Source of the DNA: UBA2336 sp964597075
GTDB lineage: Bacteria; Bacteroidota; Bacteroidia; Cytophagales; Cyclobacteriaceae
Direction of reading: 5' to 3'
Assembly (NCBI GenBank): GCA_964597075.1
Contig: CAZQXC010000002.1
Span: forward strand, 1-64,000
DNA: 64,000 nt
In this document: piece by piece, positions 25,394 to 33,551 of the stretch
Layout of the letters: each line of letters opens with the position of its first letter
Position numbering within the stretch: position 1 is the stretch's first letter
The notes under the pieces: generated by a model
Told to the model about the DNA's origin: nothing
The model's input: only the letters and a program-made list of their open reading frames with translations
The model's database searches: none
Position numbers and translations under genes: made by a program

Positions 25394-26209
25394 TCAATGT
25401 TCTAGCCAAACCAACTCAGCAATTTTTTGAATGGCCACAAGGCTGATAATGATAAGAAAAAGAATGGTTACGGTACGGGAGGATACTTTATGACTGGATA
25501 ATACCCCAAGGGGGGAACCAATAATGACCCCAATAGAAAGCGGTAAAATCAGGGGTAAAACGATAAGACCTTTACTGTGCGGAATAACATTGGCAGGTTC
25601 AAAAAATAGATTATTGATGGAAAGCCACAGCGCAATGGCGAAGATCGTACCGAAGGAAATGGATTTGGCCTTAAGGATGTCTACTTTTTGCCACAGGTTT
25701 AATAAGGGAATAATCAATGTTCCCCCTCCTAGTCCGGTGAGTGCTGCCGCGCTGCCCGCGGTGCCTCCGGTAATGATAAGTTTTGTTCGTGTTACATGTT
25801 CATCTTGCGGATTGGAAAGTCTCAGTTTTTTGAACGTCTGAAAAATGATAATGAACATAAAAGCAATTACCACCACATTGAACAGTTCGCGCGAGTAGAA
25901 ATCAGTTTTAACCACCAGCTCAAAAACAATAAACGACATCACTACGGCACCTAAGGCAGTCCATGCCGTTTCACTTATATAAAATTTCTTCTGCCGGATG
26001 GTGGTAGCCATATTGGCAAACGAAGATACCATGGTGGCAAAAATGGAATTGGCAATGGTAGCACTGACCACATAATTATCGGGCACGCCAAAATGGGTGA
26101 GCACTAGTGGTATTACCGCCAGCATCATAAAGCCTGTGCCAATGCCGGTTAGTCCGGCAATAAAACCACCAATCAATCCGGCCAATGCTAAAAGTAAATT
26201 TTCAATCAT
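25394..26209 (-). CDS. TauE/SafE-family membrane permease
   Basis: 271 residues with about eight TM helices in two repeated halves. The first half begins LLLALAGLIGGFIAGLTGIG and the second holds GSAAALTGLGGGTLIIPLL; this paired G-x-x-G-x-G pattern is typical of TauE/SafE proteins. The family exports or imports sulfonates, sulfite or other organic anions. Specificity cannot be read here. It diverges from the CxxC protein gene across a 33-base gap. Confidence 0.88.
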   Translation of the reverse strand: MIENLLLALAGLIGGFIAGLTGIGTGFMMLAVIPLVLTHFGVPDNYVVSATIANSIFATMVSSFANMATTIRQKKFYISETAWTALGAVVMSFIVFELVVKTDFYSRELFNVVVIAFMFIIIFQTFKKLRLSNPQDEHVTRTKLIITGGTAGSAAALTGLGGGTLIIPLLNLWQKVDILKAKSISFGTIFAIALWLSINNLFFEPANVIPHSKGLIVLPLILPLSIGVIIGSPLGVLSSHKVSSRTVTILFLIIISLVAIQKIAELVWLEH

Positions 26210-26242
26210 GAATGCTGGAAAGAAGGTATATTTCCAAAGTTA

Positions 26243-26680
26243 ATGCCTGTGATGAATAAACTTACCATTCTGTTTCTTTTATGCTGTACAACTTCCTTTG
26301 CCCAGGAGGTTGATGTGTGGCAGGTATTATCGGAAGTGGGTTTTGAAACCCAGCCCAACCGCGAAACAGGTTTTGAGATAGAATCACCCAAATTCAGCAA
26401 GCGGTTGTGGAGTTACAATGGAAAGGTAGTTCGGGTAAAGGGTTACCTGATACCGATGGCGGAACTTGGAGGAAGAAATGAATACATGCTTTCGTCCTTG
26501 CCTTTTAATCAATGCTATTTCTGTGGTGGTGCCGGACCGGAAACCGTGGTGGAGGTACAAACGAAACAAAACATCAGGTTTGTAACGCGTCAGATTATGA
26601 TGGAGGGAATTTTATTTTTGAATGAATCCGACCCGGATCATCATATGTATATTATTAAAGATGCGAAACTTATTGATTGA
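26243..26680 (+). CDS. Secreted CxxC protein of unknown function (paralogue of the gene at 28352)
   Basis: 145 residues with a signal peptide ending SFAQ. The core reads VRVKGYLIPM, MLSSLPFNQCYFCGGAGPE and ILFLNESDPDHHMYI. It shares GY-x-x-P, SLP-x-N-x-C-(Y/F)-FCG-x-x-GPE, IL-x-LN and PD with the protein at 28352-28819, so the two are paralogues. The layout resembles DUF3299 proteins (GFxxPxx... then a Cys-containing loop). CxxC may bind metal or be redox-active. Start may instead be ATG 26252. Confidence 0.7.
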   Translation: MPVMNKLTILFLLCCTTSFAQEVDVWQVLSEVGFETQPNRETGFEIESPKFSKRLWSYNGKVVRVKGYLIPMAELGGRNEYMLSSLPFNQCYFCGGAGPETVVEVQTKQNIRFVTRQIMMEGILFLNESDPDHHMYIIKDAKLID

Positions 26681-26696
26681 TTTGTTGATGGGTTGA

Positions 26697-26756
26697 TTCG
26701 TTAATTTGAAAATTTGAGGATTTACTGATTTGAAAATGTATTGATTTGAAGATAAT
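26697..26756. repeat. Tandem gatttgaaaat-type repeats
   Basis: Three or four imperfect copies of the unit (g)atttgaaaat, spaced by 8 to 12 bases, fill the gap before the M28 peptidase gene. The same unit makes up the inverted repeat at 2841-2893. Confidence 0.6.
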
Positions 26757-28130
26757 ATGAGATATTATTTAACCACAGTTATTTTGTTCGCACACCTGGC
26801 ACTAAATGCGCAGTCGGGTGATGAGCAATTCATTCGAAAAATTTATGATGAGGCGCTTGCACGCGGGCAATCCTATGAAATGCTGGAGCATCTCTGTACG
26901 AAAATTGGTCCACGCTTAAGTGGCTCACCGGGTGCTGCGGCTGCCGTAGAGTGGAGCCGGCAGGTGATGCAAGCGTATGGTTTTGATTCGGTGTGGTTGC
27001 AACCGGTAATGGTGCCGCATTGGGTGAGGGGCAATAAGGAAATAGGGCGAATTGTCAATTCACAAAAGCTAGGATCAGAAGAAGTGAACATCTGTGCGTT
27101 GGGAGGCTCGGTAGGAACTGGCGCTGCCGGAGTGTTGGCCAACGTGGTGGAGGTGAAAACGTGGGATGAGCTGATGCAATTGGGCGAGAAAGGTGTGAAG
27201 GGAAAGATCGTTTTCTTTAACCGCCCGATGGATCCAAAAATCATTCCTATGTTTAGTGCATACGGTGGTGCAGTTGATCAGCGTGCCAATGGTGCTTCAG
27301 AAGCAGCTAAGTTGGGGGCTATAGGAGTTATTGTTCGGTCGATGGGTGTGAACCTGGAAGATTATCCGCACACCGGTTCGTTGCGGTATGCGTTAAACGT
27401 TCCTAAAATTCCAGCTATCGCGATTGCCACACGTCATGCTGAATTGCTGAGCAACCTTTTGAAAGATGACAAGGATTTAAAATTTTATTTCGAAACGCAT
27501 TGTAAAACACTACCCGATGCACCTTCCTTTAATGTAATTGGCGAGTTGAAAGGCACACAATTACCAACTGAATTTATTGTAGTAGGTGGGCATCTTGACA
27601 GCTGGGATTTAGGCCAGGGTGCGCACGATGATGGAACCGGTTGTGTACAGTCGATTGAAGTGCTGCGTCTTTTTAAAGCCATGGGCTACAAACCCAAACG
27701 CACCATTCGTGCGGTTATGTTTATGAACGAAGAAAATGGTTTGCGGGGTGGCGTGGAATACGCCAATCAGGCAAAACTCAAAAACGAAAAACATATTGCT
27801 GCGATGGAATCGGATAGGGGAGGATTTACACCACGCGGATTCACCCTGCCTTCCGATCAAACGGCAAAAGATAAAATCAGAAGTTGGAAGTCATTGCTTG
27901 AGCCTTACGGACTTTCTGATTTCAGTCAGGAAGGAGGCGGAGCAGATATTAGTCCGCTGGCGCCACAAGGTGTTCCGCTTATGGGTTTCTTGCCCGATTC
28001 ACAACGTTATTTTAATTATCACCACACACCGGAAGATACTTTTGATAAAGTGGATAAACGCGAACTTGAGTTAGGGGCTGCATCCATGGCTGCTTTATTG
28101 TATCTTATCGATCAATACGGGCTTAAATAG
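26757..28130 (+). CDS. Secreted M28 zinc peptidase, carboxypeptidase Q-like
   Basis: 457 residues. Signal peptide MRYYLTTVILFAHLALNAQ. A PA-domain insert lies at about 100-235. The M28 dizinc set follows: GGHLDSWDLGQGAHDDGTG (His, Asp), MNEENGLRGG (catalytic Glu and metal Glu), ESDRGGF (Asp) and YHHTPEDT (His). It removes terminal residues from peptides outside the cytoplasm. Domain order matches plasma glutamate carboxypeptidase relatives. It sits between two paralogous CxxC proteins. Confidence 0.92.
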   Translation: MRYYLTTVILFAHLALNAQSGDEQFIRKIYDEALARGQSYEMLEHLCTKIGPRLSGSPGAAAAVEWSRQVMQAYGFDSVWLQPVMVPHWVRGNKEIGRIVNSQKLGSEEVNICALGGSVGTGAAGVLANVVEVKTWDELMQLGEKGVKGKIVFFNRPMDPKIIPMFSAYGGAVDQRANGASEAAKLGAIGVIVRSMGVNLEDYPHTGSLRYALNVPKIPAIAIATRHAELLSNLLKDDKDLKFYFETHCKTLPDAPSFNVIGELKGTQLPTEFIVVGGHLDSWDLGQGAHDDGTGCVQSIEVLRLFKAMGYKPKRTIRAVMFMNEENGLRGGVEYANQAKLKNEKHIAAMESDRGGFTPRGFTLPSDQTAKDKIRSWKSLLEPYGLSDFSQEGGGADISPLAPQGVPLMGFLPDSQRYFNYHHTPEDTFDKVDKRELELGAASMAALLYLIDQYGLK

Positions 28131-28189
28131 AGTAAATCTTTACACATCGGGTTACGCATGATCAACCTTCCCGATTAATACGTAATTAA

Positions 28190-28351
28190 ATGCTCATGGA
28201 ATCAGAAAAGAAGAAGCGGAGTTATGTGCGGGAGCGTATCAAGCGAATAGCCAGGTCAACTGATCGTTTTGACTCGGTTATTGTAAAAGTGGTGGTGGGC
28301 GCATTGCTGGCGCTGATCGTTTTTCTTGCAGGCTATTTCCTGATCGGGTAA
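28190..28351 (+). CDS. Very small single-TM protein
   Basis: 53 residues from ATG 28190 (51 from the in-frame ATG at 28196). A very basic first half (ESEKKKRSYVRERIKRIARS) is followed by one hydrophobic helix (VVVGALLALIVFLAGYFLIG) up to the stop. It looks like a membrane-anchored small protein with a cytoplasmic basic head. Its stop codon touches the stop of the convergent gene at 28352 with no gap. It is likely real from codon pattern and topology, but no family is known. Confidence 0.55.
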   Translation: MLMESEKKKRSYVRERIKRIARSTDRFDSVIVKVVVGALLALIVFLAGYFLIG

Positions 28352-28819
28352 TTAAAACTCTATCGCCCCTAAAAACTCAGCCTGGTCTAATGTGTAAATC
28401 ATCTGATCAGGATTTTTATCGTTGAGCCGGAGTATTCCTCTAACCTCAATGGGTTTTTCTGTATAGGATATCGCGCTTTTTAAAAATACCTGTACTACCG
28501 ATTCCGGTCCGCCTACACCACAAAAGAAGCATGCGTTTAACGGTAGCGAGGTTAGCATAAATACAGTGCCCTTTGTTCCGCTGTCGAACGGCACCATGTA
28601 CCCTGGAAGCACAACTGTTTTTCCGGCTAACGATTTGGCCGCATCACTGAAGATGGGTTTATCGTATTCGCCATGGTCATCAAAATATTTTTCATACTGA
28701 ATGTCGTACAGCTTGGGCCACACGAGGGATGGATAGCCCTGGTATTTGTTTTTTCCCTGCGCTTGTGCCAGTCCGCCAATTTGTACGAAAAGCAATACCA
28801 GCAAAAGTTTTTTTATCAT
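28352..28819 (-). CDS. Secreted CxxC protein of unknown function (paralogue of the gene at 26243)
   Basis: 155 residues, signal peptide ending GLAQAQ. Core: VVLPGYMVPFDSG, FMLTSLPLNACFFCGVGGPE, VVQVFLKS, RGILRLNDKNPDQMIYTL. It shares the CFFCG-x-GGPE block with its paralogue. The two genes flank the M28 peptidase on opposite strands. The Cys pair, the nearby Gly-Pro-Glu and export fit metal binding or a disulfide, but this is not shown. Confidence 0.7.
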   Translation of the reverse strand: MIKKLLLVLLFVQIGGLAQAQGKNKYQGYPSLVWPKLYDIQYEKYFDDHGEYDKPIFSDAAKSLAGKTVVLPGYMVPFDSGTKGTVFMLTSLPLNACFFCGVGGPESVVQVFLKSAISYTEKPIEVRGILRLNDKNPDQMIYTLDQAEFLGAIEF

Positions 28820-28841
28820 GACTCTTTATTTCTTGGAGCTG

Positions 28842-28957
28842 ATTTTTAAAACCATAGAAATCACAAAGTTTGGCTCGAAATACACAAAGAACTCAGTGAA
28901 GTTTTTTTCGTGTACTTTGTTCCTTCTTTCTTCCTTTGTGGTTAAGCTTATAGATAA
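28842..28957. repeat. CACAAAG-rich dispersed repeat
   Basis: The gap between the CxxC gene and gcvP has clustered caaag/ctttg words in both orientations (atcacaaag, acacaaagaac, gtactttgttcc, cctttgtggtt), forming a loose inverted repeat. Such accacaaagg...ctttgtggt elements recur in Bacteroidota intergenic regions. No ORF or promoter is apparent. Confidence 0.5.
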
Positions 28958-28970
28958 ATGAACGAATTCC

Positions 28971-31865
28971 TTAAGCTACTGTTGCTTCAGCCTTCTCATA
29001 AAGTTCAACCGGCAAGCAACTGCACACCAGATTTCGATCCCCGTAAGCATTATCAACGCGACTTACGCTTGGCCAAATCTTTGCTTCTCGCACATACGCC
29101 AATGGATATGCAGCACGTTGTCTGCTGTACGGCCTATCCCAGGTATCTGCGGTGATTACCGAAGCGGTGTGTGGAGCGTGTTTCAAAAGGTTGTTCTCTT
29201 TATCGGCTTTGCCTCCTTCCACTTCGCGGATTTCATTTCTGATTTCAATCAAGGCATCGCAGAACCGATCTAGTTCTTCTTTGGTTTCGCTTTCGGTCGG
29301 CTCAATCATTAGCGTACCCGCTACCGGGAAGGATACCGTTGGGGCATGGAAGCCATAATCCATCAAACGCTTGGCAATATCTTCAACTTCTATCCCTGCC
29401 TTTTTAAAATCACGACAGTCGACAATCATTTCATGTGCACAGCGGCCGTTAGTACCCGTGTATAAAATTTTGTAATGGCCTTCCAGTCTGTCTTTAATAT
29501 AATTGGCATTCAGAATTGCCAACTTAGTAGCGTTCGTTAATCCTTCACCACCCATCATGGCAATGTAGGCATACGAAATGGCCAGAATGCTGGCGCTGCC
29601 CCATGGCGCTGCCGATACGGATGTGATGGCATGATCACCACCCGTTTTTACGATGGTGTGACCAGGAAGAAAAGGTTTTAATTTATCGTTCACACAAATA
29701 GGACCCATGCCCGGGCCACCACCACCGTGTGGTATACAAAAAGTTTTATGAAGGTTCAGGTGGCATACATCGGCACCAATGTTGGCGGGTGATGTAAGTC
29801 CAACCTGTGCATTCATGTTTGCACCATCCATGTACACCAGGCCGCCATTGACGTGAATGGTTTCACAGATTTCTGTAATAGCTTCTTCAAACACACCATG
29901 GGTAGAGGGATAGGTGACCATCAGGGCTGAAAGCTTTTCTTTGTGCTGTTCTGCTTTGGCTCTCAGATCGGCAACATCAATTTTTCCTTCCGCATCAGAT
30001 TTCACAATCACCACTTCCATACCAGCCATTACCGCACTGGCAGGATTGGTTCCATGTGCAGAAGCGGGAATCAGTGCAATATTTCTGTGGTGATCACCAC
30101 GATGTTGGTGATACGCACGAATAACCATTAAACCAGCATATTCCCCTTGCGCTCCACTGTTCGGTTGAAGCGACACAGCGGTAAAGCCGGTAATTTCCGC
30201 CAGCCATACCTCCAGATTTTTTAAAATTTCCTGATAGCCTTCAGTTTGATCAGCCGGAGCAAATGGATGAATGCCTCCCAGTTCTGGCCATGTTACCGGA
30301 ATCATTTCCGTGGTGGCGTTCAGCTTCATCGTGCATGAACCCAGGGAGATCATGGAATGTACCATGGAAATATCTTTATTCTCCAACCGCTTGATGTACC
30401 GCAACATTTCATGTTCGGCATGGTAGGCAGTAAACACAGGATGCGTCATGAAGGTGCTGGTACGCAGCAAGCCTGAGGGTATCCCAACTCCTTCGGCAGT
30501 TTTATGCTGTATAAGCGGAGTAACCAGTCTAAAAATTTCCAGTAGTTCGTTAATGTCTTCCGGTGTAGTGGTTTCGTCTAATGAAATACCTACATGATTA
30601 TCGTCAAAGTAACGAAGGTTAACCTGGCGTTTTTCAGCTTCCTGGCGAAGGGCAGTTTTATTGGTCACAGCAACCTTCACCATATCGAAGAAGTGATCGT
30701 TTACCGGCTTAAGGCCGAGTGCGGCTAAGTCGGTGTAAAGTTTTAGTGTGAGGGCATGAACCCGGCCGGCAATTTTTTTCAACCCTTCGGGGCCATGGTA
30801 CACGGCATACATCCCTGCCATTACGGAGAGCAGTACCTGCGCTGTACAAATGTTTGAAGTTGCTTTTTCCCTTCTGATATGTTGCTCACGGGTTTGCAAA
30901 GCCATACGATACGCGGGTTTACCCTGAGCGTCAAGTGAAGCGCCAATGATACGACCCGGCATCTGACGTTTAAAATCTTCTTTCGTAGCAAAGAACGCTG
31001 CATGCGGGCCACCAAAACCCATCGGTATGCCAAAGCGCTGACTTGAGCCAACCACAACATCGGCCCCCATTTCTCCGGGCGATTTTAGCAAGGATAAAGC
31101 CAGCAGATCAGTTGCCATGGCCACGTACACATCATGTTCATGGGCCGCTTGGATAAATGCTGCGTGATCTTTAATAGCTCCGTTGCTATCAGGATATTGA
31201 ATGAAGACGGCAAATAAATCTGGATCGGTTATATCAACCTTGGCAATATCATCAATCACCAGGGTAATGCCCAACGGAGCGGAACGAGTTTTTAAAACAT
31301 CAATAGTTTGCGGGAATGTATTCTGGTCAACAAAAAACTTGGTCGCTGATTTCTTTGCAGGTTTCAATGACGCGTGCAACAAGTGCATGGCTTCTGCTGC
31401 AGCGGTTCCTTCATCCAACAACGAAGCGTTGGCGATTTGCATGCCGCTTAAATCAATCACCATGGTTTGGTAATTAATCAAGGCCTCTAAGCGGCCTTGG
31501 GCAATCTCTGCCTGGTATGGCGTGTAAGCTGTATACCAGCCCGGGTTTTCTAAAATATTACGAAGGATAACACCAGGCGTATAGGTATTGTAATAGCCCA
31601 TACCCACATACGACTTGTACAGTTTATTTTTCTGAGCGAGTGATTTGAATGCTTTCAAAAAGGTCTGCTCCGTTTGTGCAGCCGGAAGATTAAGCGGCTT
31701 TTTCAGACGGATGTTGGCAGGAACGGTTTGGTCAATTAATTCATCAACAGAACCAGCTTTAACGGTTTTAAGCATTTTTACAACCTGGGCGGCATCGGGA
31801 CCATTATGGCGGTTTTCAAACTTTTCAGTGTAGGCAGGATCAATAGTCATATTTTGTTTTGTCAT
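28971..31865 (-). CDS. gcvP: Glycine dehydrogenase (decarboxylating), P-protein
   Basis: About 964 residues, the full-length fused form. I chose ATG 31865 (MTKQNMTIDPAY); the longer start at 31919 adds a non-family leader. The N-terminal half has the family start FENRHNGPD and YNTYTPGVILRNILENP. The PLP lysine region is HLNLHKTFCIPHGGGGPGMG. It decarboxylates glycine and passes the aminomethyl group to the lipoyl arm of GcvH. gcvH and lipA are about 6 kb away; gcvT is not in the window. Confidence 0.97.
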   Translation of the reverse strand: MTKQNMTIDPAYTEKFENRHNGPDAAQVVKMLKTVKAGSVDELIDQTVPANIRLKKPLNLPAAQTEQTFLKAFKSLAQKNKLYKSYVGMGYYNTYTPGVILRNILENPGWYTAYTPYQAEIAQGRLEALINYQTMVIDLSGMQIANASLLDEGTAAAEAMHLLHASLKPAKKSATKFFVDQNTFPQTIDVLKTRSAPLGITLVIDDIAKVDITDPDLFAVFIQYPDSNGAIKDHAAFIQAAHEHDVYVAMATDLLALSLLKSPGEMGADVVVGSSQRFGIPMGFGGPHAAFFATKEDFKRQMPGRIIGASLDAQGKPAYRMALQTREQHIRREKATSNICTAQVLLSVMAGMYAVYHGPEGLKKIAGRVHALTLKLYTDLAALGLKPVNDHFFDMVKVAVTNKTALRQEAEKRQVNLRYFDDNHVGISLDETTTPEDINELLEIFRLVTPLIQHKTAEGVGIPSGLLRTSTFMTHPVFTAYHAEHEMLRYIKRLENKDISMVHSMISLGSCTMKLNATTEMIPVTWPELGGIHPFAPADQTEGYQEILKNLEVWLAEITGFTAVSLQPNSGAQGEYAGLMVIRAYHQHRGDHHRNIALIPASAHGTNPASAVMAGMEVVIVKSDAEGKIDVADLRAKAEQHKEKLSALMVTYPSTHGVFEEAITEICETIHVNGGLVYMDGANMNAQVGLTSPANIGADVCHLNLHKTFCIPHGGGGPGMGPICVNDKLKPFLPGHTIVKTGGDHAITSVSAAPWGSASILAISYAYIAMMGGEGLTNATKLAILNANYIKDRLEGHYKILYTGTNGRCAHEMIVDCRDFKKAGIEVEDIAKRLMDYGFHAPTVSFPVAGTLMIEPTESETKEELDRFCDALIEIRNEIREVEGGKADKENNLLKHAPHTASVITADTWDRPYSRQRAAYPLAYVREAKIWPSVSRVDNAYGDRNLVCSCLPVELYEKAEATVA

Positions 31866-31896
31866 TATCACTTTGAAAGAGAAATTTTTCAGGACA

Positions 31897-31904
31897 CAAA
31901 TGTA
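31897..31904 (-). promoter_or_regulatory. Candidate -7 box for gcvP
   Basis: TACATTTG on the minus strand fits TAnnTTTG, 31 bases upstream of the chosen ATG at 31865. No good -33 element at 19-base spacing. Its place supports the 31865 start over 31919, which would lie upstream of the box. Confidence 0.4.
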
Positions 31905-32022
31905 AATCAGGTAAGACACAATTCGGCACCACTTTCCATGATTTCTATCACATGCATTAACCGCTCCGGTAGCTTTTTGTTACCACCTGAAGGTTAACAC
32001 TTTTCTATTCTGCGACTATCCC

Positions 32023-32030
32023 TATCTTTG
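32023..32030 (+). promoter_or_regulatory. Candidate -7 box for the M28 peptidase at 32054
   Basis: TATCTTTG fits TAnnTTTG, 23 bases before the ATG at 32054. A TTTT at 32001-32004 lies near the expected -33 position. The predicted leader is about 17 bases. Confidence 0.45.
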
Positions 32031-32053
32031 AAAAATTCAAATCTCTTTACTTC

Positions 32054-33544
32054 ATGAAAATCAATATGTTAATGCTCTGGCTGGTGGTGGTTTTTGTGGG
32101 TCTACAAGCCCAGCACCCTGAAGTCAAAAAGTACGGCCAACTGGTATCAGCAGCCGATTTAAAAGAATATTTGACCATTATAGCCTCCGATGCATTGGAA
32201 GGCCGTGAAACTGGTAAACGTGGTCAGAAGATGGCCGCAGCCTTTATCGCTGCCCATTTTGAAGAGCTGGGGCTTCATGCACCTGTAAATGGAAGCTATT
32301 ATCAGCCGGTTATGCTTTATACGTCCGGTACCCCGGATGTTTCACTGAATGCGGGAGGCAATGCCTTAAAAGAGAATGAAGACTATGTGTATTTCGGATC
32401 GGGTGATTCTGGCGGACTGATGGAATTACCCTTGGTATATGCCGGTAGAGGCAGCGTGACCGATCTACAACAGATTGATGTAAAAGGAAAAGCAGCGGTT
32501 GTGTTTTTGGATGCTAATGCTTCCCTGCGAAATAATGAAGCCATTACTAAACTTCGGGAGAAGGAAGCTAAGCTTATGGTCATGGTGATGAACAGTGAGG
32601 ATGATTTTAAGTCTATAGCTGGTCAGTTGCGCATGTACGGTGGTGGAAGGATGAGCCTTACCAAAGGAGCCGCATCTCCAAACCTAGGGTTATTTTTAAT
32701 GACACCCGCAGCGGCTGGAAAACTATTTAAGTCTACACCTGAAAAATTAAAGAAAGCTGCAGATGATAAAGCTCTGGCCAAAGTAAAACCCTCTTCTATT
32801 GCTATCACAGTGGCACAAAAGCAAAAAGAAATTAAGTCAGAAAATGTACTTGGTTTTTTGGAAGGTACCGATAAGAAAGATGAGGTGATTGTTATTACAG
32901 CACACTATGATCATATTGGAAAACGCTCTTCCGGTGAAGGCGATCTTATTAATAATGGAGCCGATGATGATGGTTCCGGAACAGTTAGTGTAATGGCCCT
33001 TGCAAAAGTATTCGCCCAGGCAAAGAAAGACGGCAAAGGTCCACGCAGAAGTATATTATTCATGTTGGTAACCGGGGAGGAGAAGGGTTTACTCGGATCT
33101 GAGTACTATACCGATATGAGTCCTGTTTACGCGTTAGACAAAACGGTGGTTAACTTAAACATTGATATGGTGGGCAGAAGCGATCCTCAACATAAAGACA
33201 GCCCAGCCTATGTTTATATTATTGGTTCGGATAAGCTTTCAACAGAGCTTCATGCGTTAAGTGAAGATGTGAATAAGAAGTACGCGAATTTGATTTTTGA
33301 TTATACTTATAATGATGAGAAGCACCCTGAGCGTTTATATGAACGCTCCGATCACTGGAACTTTGCTAAGAAAGATATTCCTGTCATTTTCTATTTCGAT
33401 GGAATTCACGAAGACTATCACCAACCCAGCGATGAGATAGATAAAATTGAATTTGATTTAATGACACAACGCGCACAGCTTATTTTTTATACGGCATGGG
33501 AAATCGCTAATCGCGAGGAAAGAATTGCTGTCGATAAAAAGTAA
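32054..33544 (+). CDS. Secreted M28 zinc peptidase with PA-like domain
   Basis: 496 residues. Signal peptide ending VGLQAQ. An insert with PA-domain features (ELPLVYAGRG; DVKGKAAVVFLDAN) is at about 115-215. The metal/catalytic set is TAHYDHIG, NNGADDDGSGT, TGEEKGLLGS, NIDMVGRSD and DYHQPSDE. It is distinct from the M28 gene at 26757. It is followed after 7 bases by the deacylase gene, so both are probably co-transcribed. Confidence 0.92.
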   Translation: MKINMLMLWLVVVFVGLQAQHPEVKKYGQLVSAADLKEYLTIIASDALEGRETGKRGQKMAAAFIAAHFEELGLHAPVNGSYYQPVMLYTSGTPDVSLNAGGNALKENEDYVYFGSGDSGGLMELPLVYAGRGSVTDLQQIDVKGKAAVVFLDANASLRNNEAITKLREKEAKLMVMVMNSEDDFKSIAGQLRMYGGGRMSLTKGAASPNLGLFLMTPAAAGKLFKSTPEKLKKAADDKALAKVKPSSIAITVAQKQKEIKSENVLGFLEGTDKKDEVIVITAHYDHIGKRSSGEGDLINNGADDDGSGTVSVMALAKVFAQAKKDGKGPRRSILFMLVTGEEKGLLGSEYYTDMSPVYALDKTVVNLNIDMVGRSDPQHKDSPAYVYIIGSDKLSTELHALSEDVNKKYANLIFDYTYNDEKHPERLYERSDHWNFAKKDIPVIFYFDGIHEDYHQPSDEIDKIEFDLMTQRAQLIFYTAWEIANREERIAVDKK

Positions 33545-33551
33545 ATGAAGA

